Positions 24,733-33,522 of a stretch of 64,000 bases of DNA are shown here, one piece after another (positions within the stretch are counted from its first letter, which is position 1; each line of letters starts with the position of its first letter). The notes beneath the pieces are model-generated. The model had not been told where the DNA came from, did no database searches, and worked only from the letters and a program-made list of their open reading frames with translations. Origin of the DNA: Cohnella candidum (GTDB lineage Bacteria; Bacillota; Bacilli; Paenibacillales; Paenibacillaceae). The stretch is from positions 5,171,501 to 5,235,500 of the forward strand of contig NZ_CP033433.1 in the NCBI RefSeq assembly GCF_003713065.1, in the 5' to 3' direction. Both the position numbers and the translations under genes were made by a program.

Positions 24733-26046
24733 TTACTTGGACATCTCACGGAAACTGGCCTCGGCAGCCTCGATCGTCATCTCGATGTCGGCATCCGTAT
24801 GGGCGGTCGTCAAAAACCAGGCTTCGTACTTGCTGGGAGCCAGGTAAACCCCGCGTTCGAGCATCAGACGGAAAAAGCGAGCGAACGCCTCGCCGTCGGT
24901 ATCCTGGGCTTCGTCGTAATTCGTGACGGGATGCGAGCAAAAATGGGTGGATAGTGCGCCGACGATACGGTTAATGGTTAGAGGCACGCCATGACGGTCT
25001 GCGGATGCCTGTAAGCCTTCCGCTAACCGCGAAGCCTGAGCGTCCATCCGATCGTATACGCCCGGCTCGCGAAGTACTTCCAGGCAGGCCAGTCCTGCGA
25101 GAATGGAGGCGGGATTGCCCGCCATCGTTCCGGCCTGATAAGCGGGACCGAGAGGAGCGACACGGTCCATCACTTCGGCTCTGCCGCCATAAGCCCCGAT
25201 CGGGAGGCCACCGCCGATGATTTTGCCCAACGCCGTCAAGTCGGGGCGAATGGCCTCGTGGTCGGGGAAAGCGCTGAATGTCTGAGCGGATCCGTAATGG
25301 AAGCGGAACGCGCTGATGACCTCGTCGTAGATGACGAGGGCACCGGCTTCGCGTGCCATGCGGCACAAGCCTTCCAAGAAGCCGGGCTGCGGCATCACCA
25401 TGCCGAAATTGCCGACAATCGGCTCGACCATGACGGCGGCCACTTCGTCTCCCCAACGTTCCAGAGCGGCACGCAAACCGTCGAGGTCGTTGAACGGGAC
25501 AGTAATCACTTCGTTTGCGATGCTGCCGGGAACTCCGGCGCTGTCGGGAATGCCCAGCGTGGAGGGGCCGGACCCTGCCGCGACCAGCACGAGATCGGAG
25601 TGGCCATGGTAGCAGCCTGCGAATTTGACGATTTTGGTCCGTTCCGTCGCGGCGCGCGCGACGCGGATCGTCGTCATGACGGCTTCGGTGCCGGAATTGA
25701 CGAATCTGACTTTATCCATTGACGGGATGGCGGCTTTCAGCGTCTCTGCCAGCCGGACCTCGTGTTCCGTTGGCGTTCCGTACAACGTCCCGGACTCGGC
25801 GGCCCGGATGATGGCCTTCGTCACATGAGGATGGGCGTGGCCCGTGATGATGGGGCCGAAAGCCATCAGATAGTCGAGGTATTTGTTGCCGTCGACGTCC
25901 CAGAAGTAGGCGCCGTTCGCGCGTTCCACGAACACCGGTGCGCCGCCCCCTACCGCTTTGAACGAGCGGGAGGGGCTGTTCACGCCACCGACGATGTGTC
26001 GCTGCGCTTCTTCGTAAAGTCTTTCGGATTGTGTTCGTAACAGCAT
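24733..26046 (-). CDS. hemL: Glutamate-1-semialdehyde 2,1-aminomutase
   Basis: This 437-residue class III PLP aminotransferase converts glutamate-1-semialdehyde to 5-aminolevulinate in C5 heme synthesis. It has [70 protein letters not shown] and the cofactor lysine in [16 protein letters not shown]. The ATG follows AAGGAAG. It sits 21 bases after an LCP gene, apart from other hem genes, so it could be the second paralogue (Bacillus has HemL and GsaB). Confidence 0.95.
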   Translation of the reverse strand: MLLRTQSERLYEEAQRHIVGGVNSPSRSFKAVGGGAPVFVERANGAYFWDVDGNKYLDYLMAFGPIITGHAHPHVTKAIIRAAESGTLYGTPTEHEVRLAETLKAAIPSMDKVRFVNSGTEAVMTTIRVARAATERTKIVKFAGCYHGHSDLVLVAAGSGPSTLGIPDSAGVPGSIANEVITVPFNDLDGLRAALERWGDEVAAVMVEPIVGNFGMVMPQPGFLEGLCRMAREAGALVIYDEVISAFRFHYGSAQTFSAFPDHEAIRPDLTALGKIIGGGLPIGAYGGRAEVMDRVAPLGPAYQAGTMAGNPASILAGLACLEVLREPGVYDRMDAQASRLAEGLQASADRHGVPLTINRIVGALSTHFCSHPVTNYDEAQDTDGEAFARFFRLMLERGVYLAPSKYEAWFLTTAHTDADIEMTIEAAEASFREMSK

Positions 26047-26067
26047 GCTTCCTTGTCCTTCCTTTAA

Positions 26068-27090
26068 TTACGGATTAAGCGGAGCCGCGGCCTCTGCTTT
26101 CGAAGTCGAAGACGGCGAGGGAGAAGGTGACGACGTCGCGGAGTCCTGGGCAAGCGTCGCTTGCACGTACCCTTTGAGGGCGTCGGTGTCTTTGATTCCG
26201 ATGACGGAAGATCCTCCCACGCTTTCTTCTGCCACCAGCTCCATCGGCGGGATCTGAGCGGAGCCGGCTTGATGCGATTTGTAGCCGAGCGTCGCCAGCC
26301 GGATCATGTCGTCCGCCGACATGTTCGTTTCCACGTAAGGAGTCATTTTCGACAAGATATCGGGCAGCCGGATGATGTTCCAGCCGGACTTCAATTTGTC
26401 CGCGACGGCTTTCAGGAAATTCCGCTGCCGCTCGGTCCGCGTGAAATCGCTCATGGCGTCGTGGCGGAACCGGACATATTGCAGGGCTTGTTCCCCGTTC
26501 AGGTGCTGCTGGCCCTTTTTCAGGTCGATATCGTATTGATGATCGTCCGCCGCGCTGCTGTATTTCATGTCTTTTTCGACGTAAAAATCGATGCCGCCGA
26601 TCGCGTCAACGAGCTTGATAAATCCTTGGAAATCGACGTATGCGTAATACTGGATGTTCAGGCCGAGCAGGTTGCCGACGGTTTTCATCGCGAGATCGGG
26701 ACCGCCGAGCGTGATGGCCGTGTTGATGCGGCCCTTGCGGTGGTCCGGAATGTCGACGTACGTATCCCGCAGGACGGAGAAGAGATGGACCTTCTTCGTG
26801 CTCGGATCGAAAGAGGCAACCATGATGGAGTCGGATCTGGCGATTTCGCCTTCCTTCAACCCGCGTTCGTCTCCGCCCAGCAGAAGCACGTTGACCCGTT
26901 CGGAGCCGGTCCATTCGAGAGGCTGGTATTCCGGCTTTTGCTCGAATTGGCCGAAGCGGGATTCTTCTTTGGGTTTGCTCATTTGATCGAGTTGATGATA
27001 CGTCTGATACATTTTCCAGCCTGCAAAGCCGATCACCGCCACCACGAGAGTCAGCGTGCAGGTTAATATCCACTTCCACTTTTTGCGCAT
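26068..27090 (-). CDS. LytR-CpsA-Psr (LCP) family wall-polymer ligase
   Basis: The start is the ATG at 27090, seven bases after AAAGGAAG; an in-frame ATG at 27117 has no site. The 340-residue protein has a short basic N-terminus, one membrane helix (ILTCTLTLVVAVIGFAGW) and an extracellular LCP domain. Visible LCP motifs are NVLLLGGDERG, ARSDSIMVASFDP, SVLRDTYVDIP, RINTAITLGGP, DAIGGIDFYV and HLNGEQALQYVRFRHD. LCP enzymes transfer undecaprenyl-linked teichoic acids or polysaccharides to peptidoglycan. A Ser/Pro-rich tail follows the domain. It heads a minus-strand unit with hemL. Confidence 0.94.
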   Translation of the reverse strand: MRKKWKWILTCTLTLVVAVIGFAGWKMYQTYHQLDQMSKPKEESRFGQFEQKPEYQPLEWTGSERVNVLLLGGDERGLKEGEIARSDSIMVASFDPSTKKVHLFSVLRDTYVDIPDHRKGRINTAITLGGPDLAMKTVGNLLGLNIQYYAYVDFQGFIKLVDAIGGIDFYVEKDMKYSSAADDHQYDIDLKKGQQHLNGEQALQYVRFRHDAMSDFTRTERQRNFLKAVADKLKSGWNIIRLPDILSKMTPYVETNMSADDMIRLATLGYKSHQAGSAQIPPMELVAEESVGGSSVIGIKDTDALKGYVQATLAQDSATSSPSPSPSSTSKAEAAAPLNP

Positions 27091-27129
27091 CGGTGTCTTC
27101 CTTTCCGGTATGTTCATAACGTTTACGCT

Positions 27130-27175
27130 TATGAGTTCGTGCGGTAAGATAACATATTATAAAATTATAAAGTTT
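27130..27175. promoter_or_regulatory. AT-rich divergent promoter region
   Basis: The gap between the LCP gene (minus) and the ABC ATPase gene (plus) holds overlapping TATTAT and TATAAT-like hexamers on both strands within 27150-27172. The exact -35 elements are not clear for either direction. Confidence 0.45.
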
Positions 27176-27215
27176 CATTACTCGGCGAAGCAAGTCGCCG
27201 AACGGGAGGACGGCC

Positions 27216-28268
27216 ATGCTGGCGATCGACGTTTCCGATTTACGGAAACAATTCAAAGTGCAAAAAAACCGCGAAGGCGTCAAAGGCGCCTTGAAAGACC
27301 TGTTCCGGCGGGAACATACGGAAGTGACCGCCGTGAAGGATATCAGCTTTCAGATTCCGCAAGGGGAAATATGTGGCTACATCGGAGAGAACGGCGCCGG
27401 CAAGTCGACGACGATCAAAATGCTCACGGGCATCCTCGTCCCGACGTCCGGCAAGCTTCAGGTGAACGGCTACGTTCCCTATAAGGAACGGGAAGAGTTC
27501 GTCCGCGGCATCGGGGTCGTGTTCGGCCAGCGAAGCCAGTTGTGGTGGGATATCGGCGTTATCGAGTCATTCCGCCTCCTTCGCAAGGTGTACGGCGTCA
27601 GCGAAGCCGATTTCCGTAACCGGCTGGACGAGCTGGTCGAAACGTTGCAGCTCCAGGATCTGCTGAACCGTCCGGTACGAAAGCTCAGCTTGGGACAGCG
27701 GATGAGATGCGAACTCGTCGCCGCGCTGCTTCACCAGCCGTCTATTCTGTTCCTGGATGAGCCGACGATCGGACTGGACATCGTGGTCAAAACCGAAATC
27801 CGCGAGTTCCTGAAAAAGATTAACCGAGAGCATGGTACAACCATTCTACTCACGACTCACGATTTGCAGGACATCGAAGCGCTGTGCTCGCGCGTTATCA
27901 TGCTTGACGACGGCCGGATCATCTACGACGGGGGATTGGACGAGCTGAAGGACCGGTGGGGCAAAGGCCGCGAAGTGCAGTTCCAATTCAACGATTCGTT
28001 TACGCTCGCCGATTTGTCGCTCCTGACGGAGGGACTTCAGGTACGATGGTCCAAAGAAAACGAGCTGACAGCCAAAGTCTGGATCCCACGCGATTTGAAC
28101 GTGTCCGAAGTGCTTTCGCGTGTAGTAGGGGCGAAGGATATCAGCGACATCAAGATTTTCGAAACGAACACGGACGAAATCGTGCGGGAGATTTACCAGT
28201 CGGGCAGCGCCGAAAAGCCGGCCGAGCCCGCAAGCGAGGCAACGCCGGCCGGGAGCGTGATTTCGTGA
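27216..28268 (+). CDS. ABC-2 type exporter, ATP-binding protein
   Basis: This 350-residue ATPase has Walker A (GENGAGKST), an ABC signature (KLSLGQRMRCEL), Walker B (ILFLDEPTIGLD) and the switch histidine (LLTTHD), followed by a C-terminal regulatory extension (about residues 240-350). The GQRSQLWWDIGVIESF segment is typical of the subfamily that pairs with two PF06182-type membrane proteins. The ATG follows GGGAGGA. It overlaps the next gene by four bases. The exported substrate is unknown; drug or antimicrobial peptide export is a family-level guess. Confidence 0.93.
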   Translation: MLAIDVSDLRKQFKVQKNREGVKGALKDLFRREHTEVTAVKDISFQIPQGEICGYIGENGAGKSTTIKMLTGILVPTSGKLQVNGYVPYKEREEFVRGIGVVFGQRSQLWWDIGVIESFRLLRKVYGVSEADFRNRLDELVETLQLQDLLNRPVRKLSLGQRMRCELVAALLHQPSILFLDEPTIGLDIVVKTEIREFLKKINREHGTTILLTTHDLQDIEALCSRVIMLDDGRIIYDGGLDELKDRWGKGREVQFQFNDSFTLADLSLLTEGLQVRWSKENELTAKVWIPRDLNVSEVLSRVVGAKDISDIKIFETNTDEIVREIYQSGSAEKPAEPASEATPAGSVIS

Positions 28269-29059
28269 ATTCCGCTTATCTCGACCTGATTCGTATCCGT
28301 TTCCTCATGATGCTCGCGTACCGGGTGAATTACTACAGCGGCATCATTATTTATGCCATCAACATCGGCGCGTATTACTTCACGTGGAAAGCGATCTACG
28401 GAAACGCCGAAACCCTTGCCGGCTTCACCATCGGCCAAATGACGACTTACGTTGCCGTTTCGTGGATGGCCCGGGCTTTTTATTTCAACAATCTGGACCG
28501 CGAAATCGCGAACGACATCCGCGACGGCAGCGTGGCGGTGCAGATGACGCGGCCTTATAACTATTTGCTGGTCAAAATGATGCAGGGCTTCGGCGAGGGA
28601 CTGTTCCGCATCTCGCTGTTCATGCTGCCGGGGATGATCGTCGTGTCGTTGATCTTCCCGGTTCAGCTGCCGACCGATCCGTTCAGATGGGTGCTTTTCT
28701 TCGTGATGATCTGGTTCAGTTTCCTGATCAATTCGCAGCTCAACATTTTGACGGGCTTGTTCGCGTTCTTCGTGGAAAACAACGAAGGGCTCATGCGCAT
28801 GAAACGCGTCGCGGTCGACTTGTTCTCCGGCGTCATCATTCCGGTCGCCTTCTTCCCGCTCTGGGCGAAAACGGTACTGGAATGGACGCCGTTTCCGGCG
28901 ATTACGTACTTGCCGAGCTCCGTATTTACCGGCCGGATGTCCGGTGCGGAAGCTTGGCAGGCGCTGCTCATCCAGGTCATTTGGTTTGCCGTATTAATCG
29001 TGCCCATCCTGGCCATGTGGCGCGCATCCAGACGCCGCTTGTTCGTGCAGGGAGGTTGA
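28265..29059 (+). CDS. ABC-2 type exporter permease (PF06182-like), first subunit
   Basis: The GTG at 28265 overlaps the ATPase stop (GTGA), giving 264 residues with about six membrane helices. The N-terminal YLDLIRIRFLMMLAYRVNYY and the central AVQMTRPYNYLLVKMMQGFGE, with its amphipathic coupling segment, are characteristic of this ABC-2 membrane family. It pairs with the following, only distantly similar gene to form a heterodimeric channel. Translational coupling to the ATPase is evident. Confidence 0.87.
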   Translation: MNSAYLDLIRIRFLMMLAYRVNYYSGIIIYAINIGAYYFTWKAIYGNAETLAGFTIGQMTTYVAVSWMARAFYFNNLDREIANDIRDGSVAVQMTRPYNYLLVKMMQGFGEGLFRISLFMLPGMIVVSLIFPVQLPTDPFRWVLFFVMIWFSFLINSQLNILTGLFAFFVENNEGLMRMKRVAVDLFSGVIIPVAFFPLWAKTVLEWTPFPAITYLPSSVFTGRMSGAEAWQALLIQVIWFAVLIVPILAMWRASRRRLFVQGG

Positions 29060-29064
29060 TTCGC

Positions 29065-29862
29065 GTGAGCAAATGGGCATACAACGTATCGCTGTTCAAG
29101 GAGTATTTGGGCAACTACATTAAAACAAGGCTGACGTACCGCGCCGATTTCTGGGTGGAGGTCATGTCGGACCTGCTGTTCTCGGCGATGAACCTGGTGT
29201 TCATTTTCGTCGTGTTCCAGCATACGCCGTCGCTGGCGGGTTGGAGCGAAGCGGAGGTCGTTTTCGTCTACGGGTATTTCATGATCCCTTACGGCGTTTT
29301 CGGCACGTTCTTTAATTTATGGAATTTCAGCGAACGCTATATCGTCAAAGGGGAAATGGACCGCGTACTCACGCGGCCGGCCCACTCGCTGGCGCAGATC
29401 ATGCTGGAGAACGTCGACCCTCCTTCGATGATCGGATCTTTCGTGGGCCTCGCCATCATGGGCTCCGCTTGGACCTCGCTGGGGCTGCCGTTCCATTGGT
29501 ACGATCCGCTGGTGCTGATCGTGATGGTCATCGGCTCCGTGCTGGTTTACGCCGGACTGTATACGTCGCTGGCTGCGATTTCGTTTTACTCGGACGCCCC
29601 GACGGGTATCGTTCCGCTTATGTTCAACATCCAGAACTACGGCCGTTATCCGATCCAGATTTACAACAAAGGGATCCGGTTTTTGCTGACCTGGCTGCTG
29701 CCTTTCGCTTTCGTCGGCGTTTATCCGGCATCCTTCTTCCTGGAACGGCATGGCGATCTGTCCATGTCTCTGCTGACGCCTGCCGTCGGCATCGTCGTCT
29801 CCGCGATCGGGCTGATCGTCTGGAACCGCGGCGTCAAACGATACCGCGGAGCGGGGTCATAA
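29065..29862 (+). CDS. ABC-2 type exporter permease (PF06182-like), second subunit
   Basis: The GTG at 29065 lies nine bases after GGAGG and five bases after the preceding stop, giving 265 residues. It has about six membrane helices with the family block GEMDRVLTRPAHSLAQIMLEN and the conserved IQNYGRYPIQIYNKGIR stretch. It completes a three-gene exporter with the ATPase at 27216. A peroxiredoxin gene follows after 19 bases and may be on the same transcript. Confidence 0.88.
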   Translation: MSKWAYNVSLFKEYLGNYIKTRLTYRADFWVEVMSDLLFSAMNLVFIFVVFQHTPSLAGWSEAEVVFVYGYFMIPYGVFGTFFNLWNFSERYIVKGEMDRVLTRPAHSLAQIMLENVDPPSMIGSFVGLAIMGSAWTSLGLPFHWYDPLVLIVMVIGSVLVYAGLYTSLAAISFYSDAPTGIVPLMFNIQNYGRYPIQIYNKGIRFLLTWLLPFAFVGVYPASFFLERHGDLSMSLLTPAVGIVVSAIGLIVWNRGVKRYRGAGS

Positions 29863-29881
29863 GAGAGAGGAGTGAACGGCC

Positions 29882-30352
29882 ATTCGTCAGGCTGAAATCG
29901 GAAAAACCGTCCCAGACGTCAAGCTGCCGGCTTCGGACGGGGAAATCGTCAAGCTGAGCCAATTCAGGGGCCGCAAGGTCGTACTGTTTTTTTACCCGCA
30001 GGACCAAACGCCAACCTGTACGCAAGAGGCGTGCGATTTTCGGGATGCCCACGGTTCTTTCGAGGAGTCGGATACGGTCTTGATCGGCATCAGTCCGGAT
30101 CCGATCAAATCGCATCTGAAATTCATCGAGAAGCAGGGACTGCCTTACCTGCTGCTGTCCGATACCGAACTGAAAGCGGCTCACGCTTTCGGAGTGTGGC
30201 AAGAAAAGCAAATGTACGGCAGGAAATACATGGGCATCGTCCGTTCGACTTTCCTGATCGACCGCAAGGGAAAGCTTGTCCAAGAGTGGCGGAACTTGCG
30301 GGTGAAGGGGCATATCGACGCGGTGCTGCAAGCCGCCCAACTATTGAAATAG
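29882..30352 (+). CDS. bcp: Thioredoxin-dependent peroxiredoxin (Bcp/PrxQ) with an apparent ATT start
   Basis: A continuous frame encodes a 156-residue Bcp-type peroxiredoxin that reduces peroxides in the cytoplasm. It has the peroxidatic Cys46 in TPTCTQEACDF and the resolving Cys51 five residues on, plus GISPDPIKSHLKF and RSTFLIDRKGKLVQEW. An in-frame TGA lies at 29873, and no ATG, GTG or TTG occurs until 30080, which is beyond the active site. The only plausible start is ATT at 29882, nine bases after AGAGGAG, giving the normal family length. A sequencing error at the start codon is the alternative. Confidence 0.85.
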   Translation: MRQAEIGKTVPDVKLPASDGEIVKLSQFRGRKVVLFFYPQDQTPTCTQEACDFRDAHGSFEESDTVLIGISPDPIKSHLKFIEKQGLPYLLLSDTELKAAHAFGVWQEKQMYGRKYMGIVRSTFLIDRKGKLVQEWRNLRVKGHIDAVLQAAQLLK

Positions 30353-30372
30353 CCGATAGGGGACGCTATAAT
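30344..30372 (+). promoter_or_regulatory. Promoter of guaA
   Basis: TTGAAA (30344-30349), 17 bases, and a perfect TATAAT (30367-30372). The -35 overlaps the end of bcp. The leader is about 30 bases, with no riboswitch. Confidence 0.78.
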
Positions 30373-30408
30373 TAGCGACAATTAATGGAGAGGGGCTCGG
30401 CTTAACCC

Positions 30409-31950
30409 GTGAACAGTAATCCGCATGAAATGATCGTCGTCCTGGACTTCGGCGGCCAATACAACCAATTGATCGCCCGCCGTATCCGCGATCTCGGAGT
30501 CTACAGCGAACTGCTTCCTTACAATACGTCGGCGGACAAGCTCCGCGCTCTGTCTCCCAAAGGAATCGTCTTCTCCGGCGGACCGGCAAGCGTGTACGCG
30601 GAAGGCGCGCCGTCGGTCGATCCCGGGGTGTACGACCTTGGCGTCCCGATCCTCGGCATCTGCTACGGCATGCAACTGATGACCCACCAGCAGGGTGGCA
30701 AAGTAGAGCCGGCCCACAAACGCGAATACGGCAAATCGGACGTCGATTTCGCGGGCGCCTGCGATCTGGTTCACGGCCTGGAGGCCCGCCAGACCGTATG
30801 GATGAGCCACGGCGACCATGTCACCGAGCTGCCGGCCGGCTTCCGCGTCGACGCGAGCACGGCGCATGCTCCCGTGGCCGCGATGAGCGATCCTGCCCGC
30901 AAGTTTTATGCGGTACAGTTCCACCCCGAGGTTCGCCACTCCGTGTACGGCAACGACATGATCCGCAACTTCCTGTTCCGCGTCTGCGATTGCCGCGGCG
31001 ACTGGACGATGGAGTCGTTCATCGACGATACGATCCGCGAGATCCGCGAAGAGGTCGGCGACCAGAAGGTGCTGTGCGCCTTGTCCGGCGGCGTCGATTC
31101 CTCCGTGGTCGCGGCGCTCATTCACCGAGCCATCGGCGACCAATTGACCTGCATGTTCATCGACCACGGCCTTCTCCGCAAGGGCGAGGCGGACAGCGTC
31201 ATGGAGACGTTCGTCGGCAAGTTCGACATGAACGTCGTGAAGATCGACGCCAGCGAGCGTTTCCTCGGCAAGCTGAAGGGCGTCGACGATCCGGAGCAGA
31301 AGCGCAAAATCATCGGCAACGAATTCATCCGCGTGTTCGAGGAAGAGTCAGCGAAGTTCGATGACTTCGCGTTCCTCGCGCAAGGCACGCTGTATACCGA
31401 CATCGTGGAAAGCGGCACGGCGACCGCGCAGACGATCAAATCCCACCACAACGTGGGCGGGCTTCCGGAAGACATGAAATTCAAGCTTGTCGAACCTCTG
31501 AAGGCGCTGTTCAAGGACGAAGTCCGCAAGGTCGGCGAAGAATGCGGCCTTCCGGCGGAAATCGTTTGGCGCCAGCCGTTCCCGGGTCCGGGGCTCGCGA
31601 TCCGCGTGCTCGGCGAAGTCACGGAAGACAAGCTCGAAATCGTCCGCGAGTCCGACGCGATTCTCCGCGACGAGATCGCCAAGGCCGGTCTCGACCGGGA
31701 GATTTGGCAATACTTCACCGCGCTCCCGAACATGAAGAGCGTCGGCGTCATGGGTGACGGCCGAACGTACTCGTACACGGTGGGCATTCGCGCGGTCACT
31801 TCGATCGACGGCATGACGGCCGACTGGGCGCGCATTCCGTGGGACGTGCTGGAGAAGATTTCGGTGCGCATCGTCAACGAAGTCCAGAACGTCAACCGGA
31901 TCGTCTACGACATCACTTCCAAGCCGCCGGCGACGATCGAGTGGGAGTAA
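30409..31950 (+). CDS. guaA: GMP synthase (glutamine-hydrolysing)
   Basis: This 513-residue protein makes GMP from XMP. The glutamine amidotransferase domain (about residues 1-195) has the nucleophile in [11 protein letters not shown] and His/Glu in FHPEV. The ATP pyrophosphatase domain has the P-loop [14 protein letters not shown], and the dimerisation domain ends KPPATIEWE. The GTG start gives seven residues before [14 protein letters not shown], as in Bacillus GuaA (also 513 residues as I recall). Purine genes at 36750 and 45658 share its pathway, but it has its own promoter and no guanine aptamer. Confidence 0.97.
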   Translation: MNSNPHEMIVVLDFGGQYNQLIARRIRDLGVYSELLPYNTSADKLRALSPKGIVFSGGPASVYAEGAPSVDPGVYDLGVPILGICYGMQLMTHQQGGKVEPAHKREYGKSDVDFAGACDLVHGLEARQTVWMSHGDHVTELPAGFRVDASTAHAPVAAMSDPARKFYAVQFHPEVRHSVYGNDMIRNFLFRVCDCRGDWTMESFIDDTIREIREEVGDQKVLCALSGGVDSSVVAALIHRAIGDQLTCMFIDHGLLRKGEADSVMETFVGKFDMNVVKIDASERFLGKLKGVDDPEQKRKIIGNEFIRVFEEESAKFDDFAFLAQGTLYTDIVESGTATAQTIKSHHNVGGLPEDMKFKLVEPLKALFKDEVRKVGEECGLPAEIVWRQPFPGPGLAIRVLGEVTEDKLEIVRESDAILRDEIAKAGLDREIWQYFTALPNMKSVGVMGDGRTYSYTVGIRAVTSIDGMTADWARIPWDVLEKISVRIVNEVQNVNRIVYDITSKPPATIEWE

Positions 31951-31991
31951 TTCCGCGAGATTTCGGACGAAGGGCCTAAATAAATGAACGG

Positions 31992-32015
31992 AAAGACACC
32001 TGCGGGTGTCTTTTT
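31992..32015 (+). terminator. Rho-independent terminator of guaA
   Basis: AAAGACACC and GGTGTCTTT pair around TGCG, followed by TT and GTTTC. Confidence 0.92.
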
Positions 32016-32077
32016 GTTTCGGTAACCTTTGTGAGAGGCAGAATGGATCATCTAGCGCACAGGAAGGCTGAGGCATC

Positions 32078-33319
32078 ATGAACAGGAAGAAGGTTTGGGC
32101 GGCGGGAGGCGCCGCGGCGCTTATTTTGCTGGCCGCCGGGCTGTATTTGTTCGGGAGATGGACGGCGAGCGAAAGCCGGACGGTCCGGGATTTCGAAAGC
32201 GCGCTCCGCGGCGGGGATACGGCGAAGGTCGCCTCCATGCTGGTTACGGACAACGATAAAGCGAAAATGGACGAGGCCGCCGCTCGGACGCTGCTGGCCT
32301 ATTTGAAGCAAGACGGCCGTCTTGATCAAGCGATGAAAGAGTTGAGCGGTTCCGAAACGGGGATATTCTCGGTGGAAAAGAACGGCCGGCAGTACGTCCT
32401 GTTCGACCGTTACCGCGTCGTCGTGCACACCGGTACCGTCGAAGCCCGCACGAACTATAATGGCGCCGCGATCAAGCTGAACGGCAAAACCGTCGCGACG
32501 GCCGACTCCGACGATTACAGCACGCAGATCGGCCCTTTGCTTCCCGGCAATTACAAGCTGGAAGCGGTATTTGCGGGAGATTACGCGACGCTGAAGACCG
32601 AACAGACCGTGACGGTGAACGGCGGCGGAAATTCCGCCGAATCGGTCGACCTATCTCTGCAAGGGGAGATGGTTACGATCGACGCCAACTATCCCCAGGC
32701 GAAGATATTCATTGACGACAAGGATACGGGGGCGCTGACCGGAGGCAACGACAGCCTGGGGCCGGTGTCGACGGACGGCAGCAATCTCGTCCATGTGGAG
32801 AAAGAGTTTCCCTGGGGGACAGCCAAAAGCAAACCCCAGCCGATTACCGGAAGCTCCGTGCACGTCGAGCTCGATCCGAACGACGACGCGCTCAAGGACA
32901 GCGTCATGCTCGCCGCTTCGAATTTCATCGAGAGCTGGATGGAAGCCTATAACTTATTGGATCCGGCGGTTCTCAAGAATTCTTCGGCGGATAAGAAAGC
33001 AGGCCTGGAGGCCGGCGTCGAGGATTACAAGAAGAACGGGTTACGGTACGAATCACGTTTGAAGAAAATCGTGTTCGACACGGACAGCATCTACGTCCAG
33101 CAGGACAGCGACGGATCGTTCCGCACTGCCGTATCCGTCCAAAGCACTTATGACCAGCGGTTTTACGCCGCCGGGGATACGCCGCCCGCTTACGCCGAAT
33201 ATACCGACACGATGACCTACCGTCTCGTTTATGAGAAAGGGGAATGGATCGTGGCCGATTGGTACCAAGACTACGGTTTCCAGAATGCCCATACCAAAAC
33301 GATGTCTTATTCGTCATAA
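32078..33319 (+). CDS. TcaA/YvbJ-like membrane-anchored protein
   Basis: This 413-residue protein has one N-terminal membrane helix (AAALILLAAGLYLFG) and a large extracellular part. It resembles the TcaA/YvbJ family: a first domain (FESALRGGDTAKVASML), two Ig-like beta domains (VRTNYN/IKLNGKTVA, GNYKLEAVFAGDYATLK), and a C-terminal NTF2-like domain with repeated Tyr/Trp near the end (YEKGEWIVADWYQ). The zinc ribbon that usually precedes the helix in this family is missing. TcaA affects glycopeptide sensitivity in staphylococci; the role here is unknown. The site is AGGAAGG before the ATG. Confidence 0.75.
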   Translation: MNRKKVWAAGGAAALILLAAGLYLFGRWTASESRTVRDFESALRGGDTAKVASMLVTDNDKAKMDEAAARTLLAYLKQDGRLDQAMKELSGSETGIFSVEKNGRQYVLFDRYRVVVHTGTVEARTNYNGAAIKLNGKTVATADSDDYSTQIGPLLPGNYKLEAVFAGDYATLKTEQTVTVNGGGNSAESVDLSLQGEMVTIDANYPQAKIFIDDKDTGALTGGNDSLGPVSTDGSNLVHVEKEFPWGTAKSKPQPITGSSVHVELDPNDDALKDSVMLAASNFIESWMEAYNLLDPAVLKNSSADKKAGLEAGVEDYKKNGLRYESRLKKIVFDTDSIYVQQDSDGSFRTAVSVQSTYDQRFYAAGDTPPAYAEYTDTMTYRLVYEKGEWIVADWYQDYGFQNAHTKTMSYSS

Positions 33320-33329
33320 CGCTTTCATT

Positions 33330-33362
33330 GCCGCCATCGCTGAATGGCGGCGGTTTTTTTTG
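33330..33362 (+). terminator. Rho-independent terminator after the TcaA-like gene
   Basis: GCCGCCAT and ATGGCGGC pair around CGCTGA, followed by GG and eight T residues. Confidence 0.93.
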
Positions 33363-33367
33363 TACGA

Positions 33368-33396
33368 TTGACGAAAGCGGGACTGCCCCTTAAGAT
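33368..33396 (+). promoter_or_regulatory. Promoter of the TrpX-like ABC importer operon
   Basis: TTGACG (33368-33373), 17 bases, and TAAGAT (33391-33396). The leader is about 120 bases long and contains a perfect 8-bp stem (CGTTTGCG/CGCAAACG, 33476-33495) but no T run after it. Confidence 0.68.
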
Positions 33397-33522
33397 AGGA
33401 AAAAGCGTGCTTTTTTGACGGTTGGAAACGGTGCTTCGTTTCGCTTTTCGGCTTTGACGGAGCAAAGCGTTGCAACGTTTGCGCAACCGCAAACGCATAT
33501 TTGAGAGGAGCAAACATCGCAC

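Noticed and set aside
30373..30408. A guanine riboswitch upstream of guaA
   Set aside because: The leader is only about 30 bases and has no aptamer elements.
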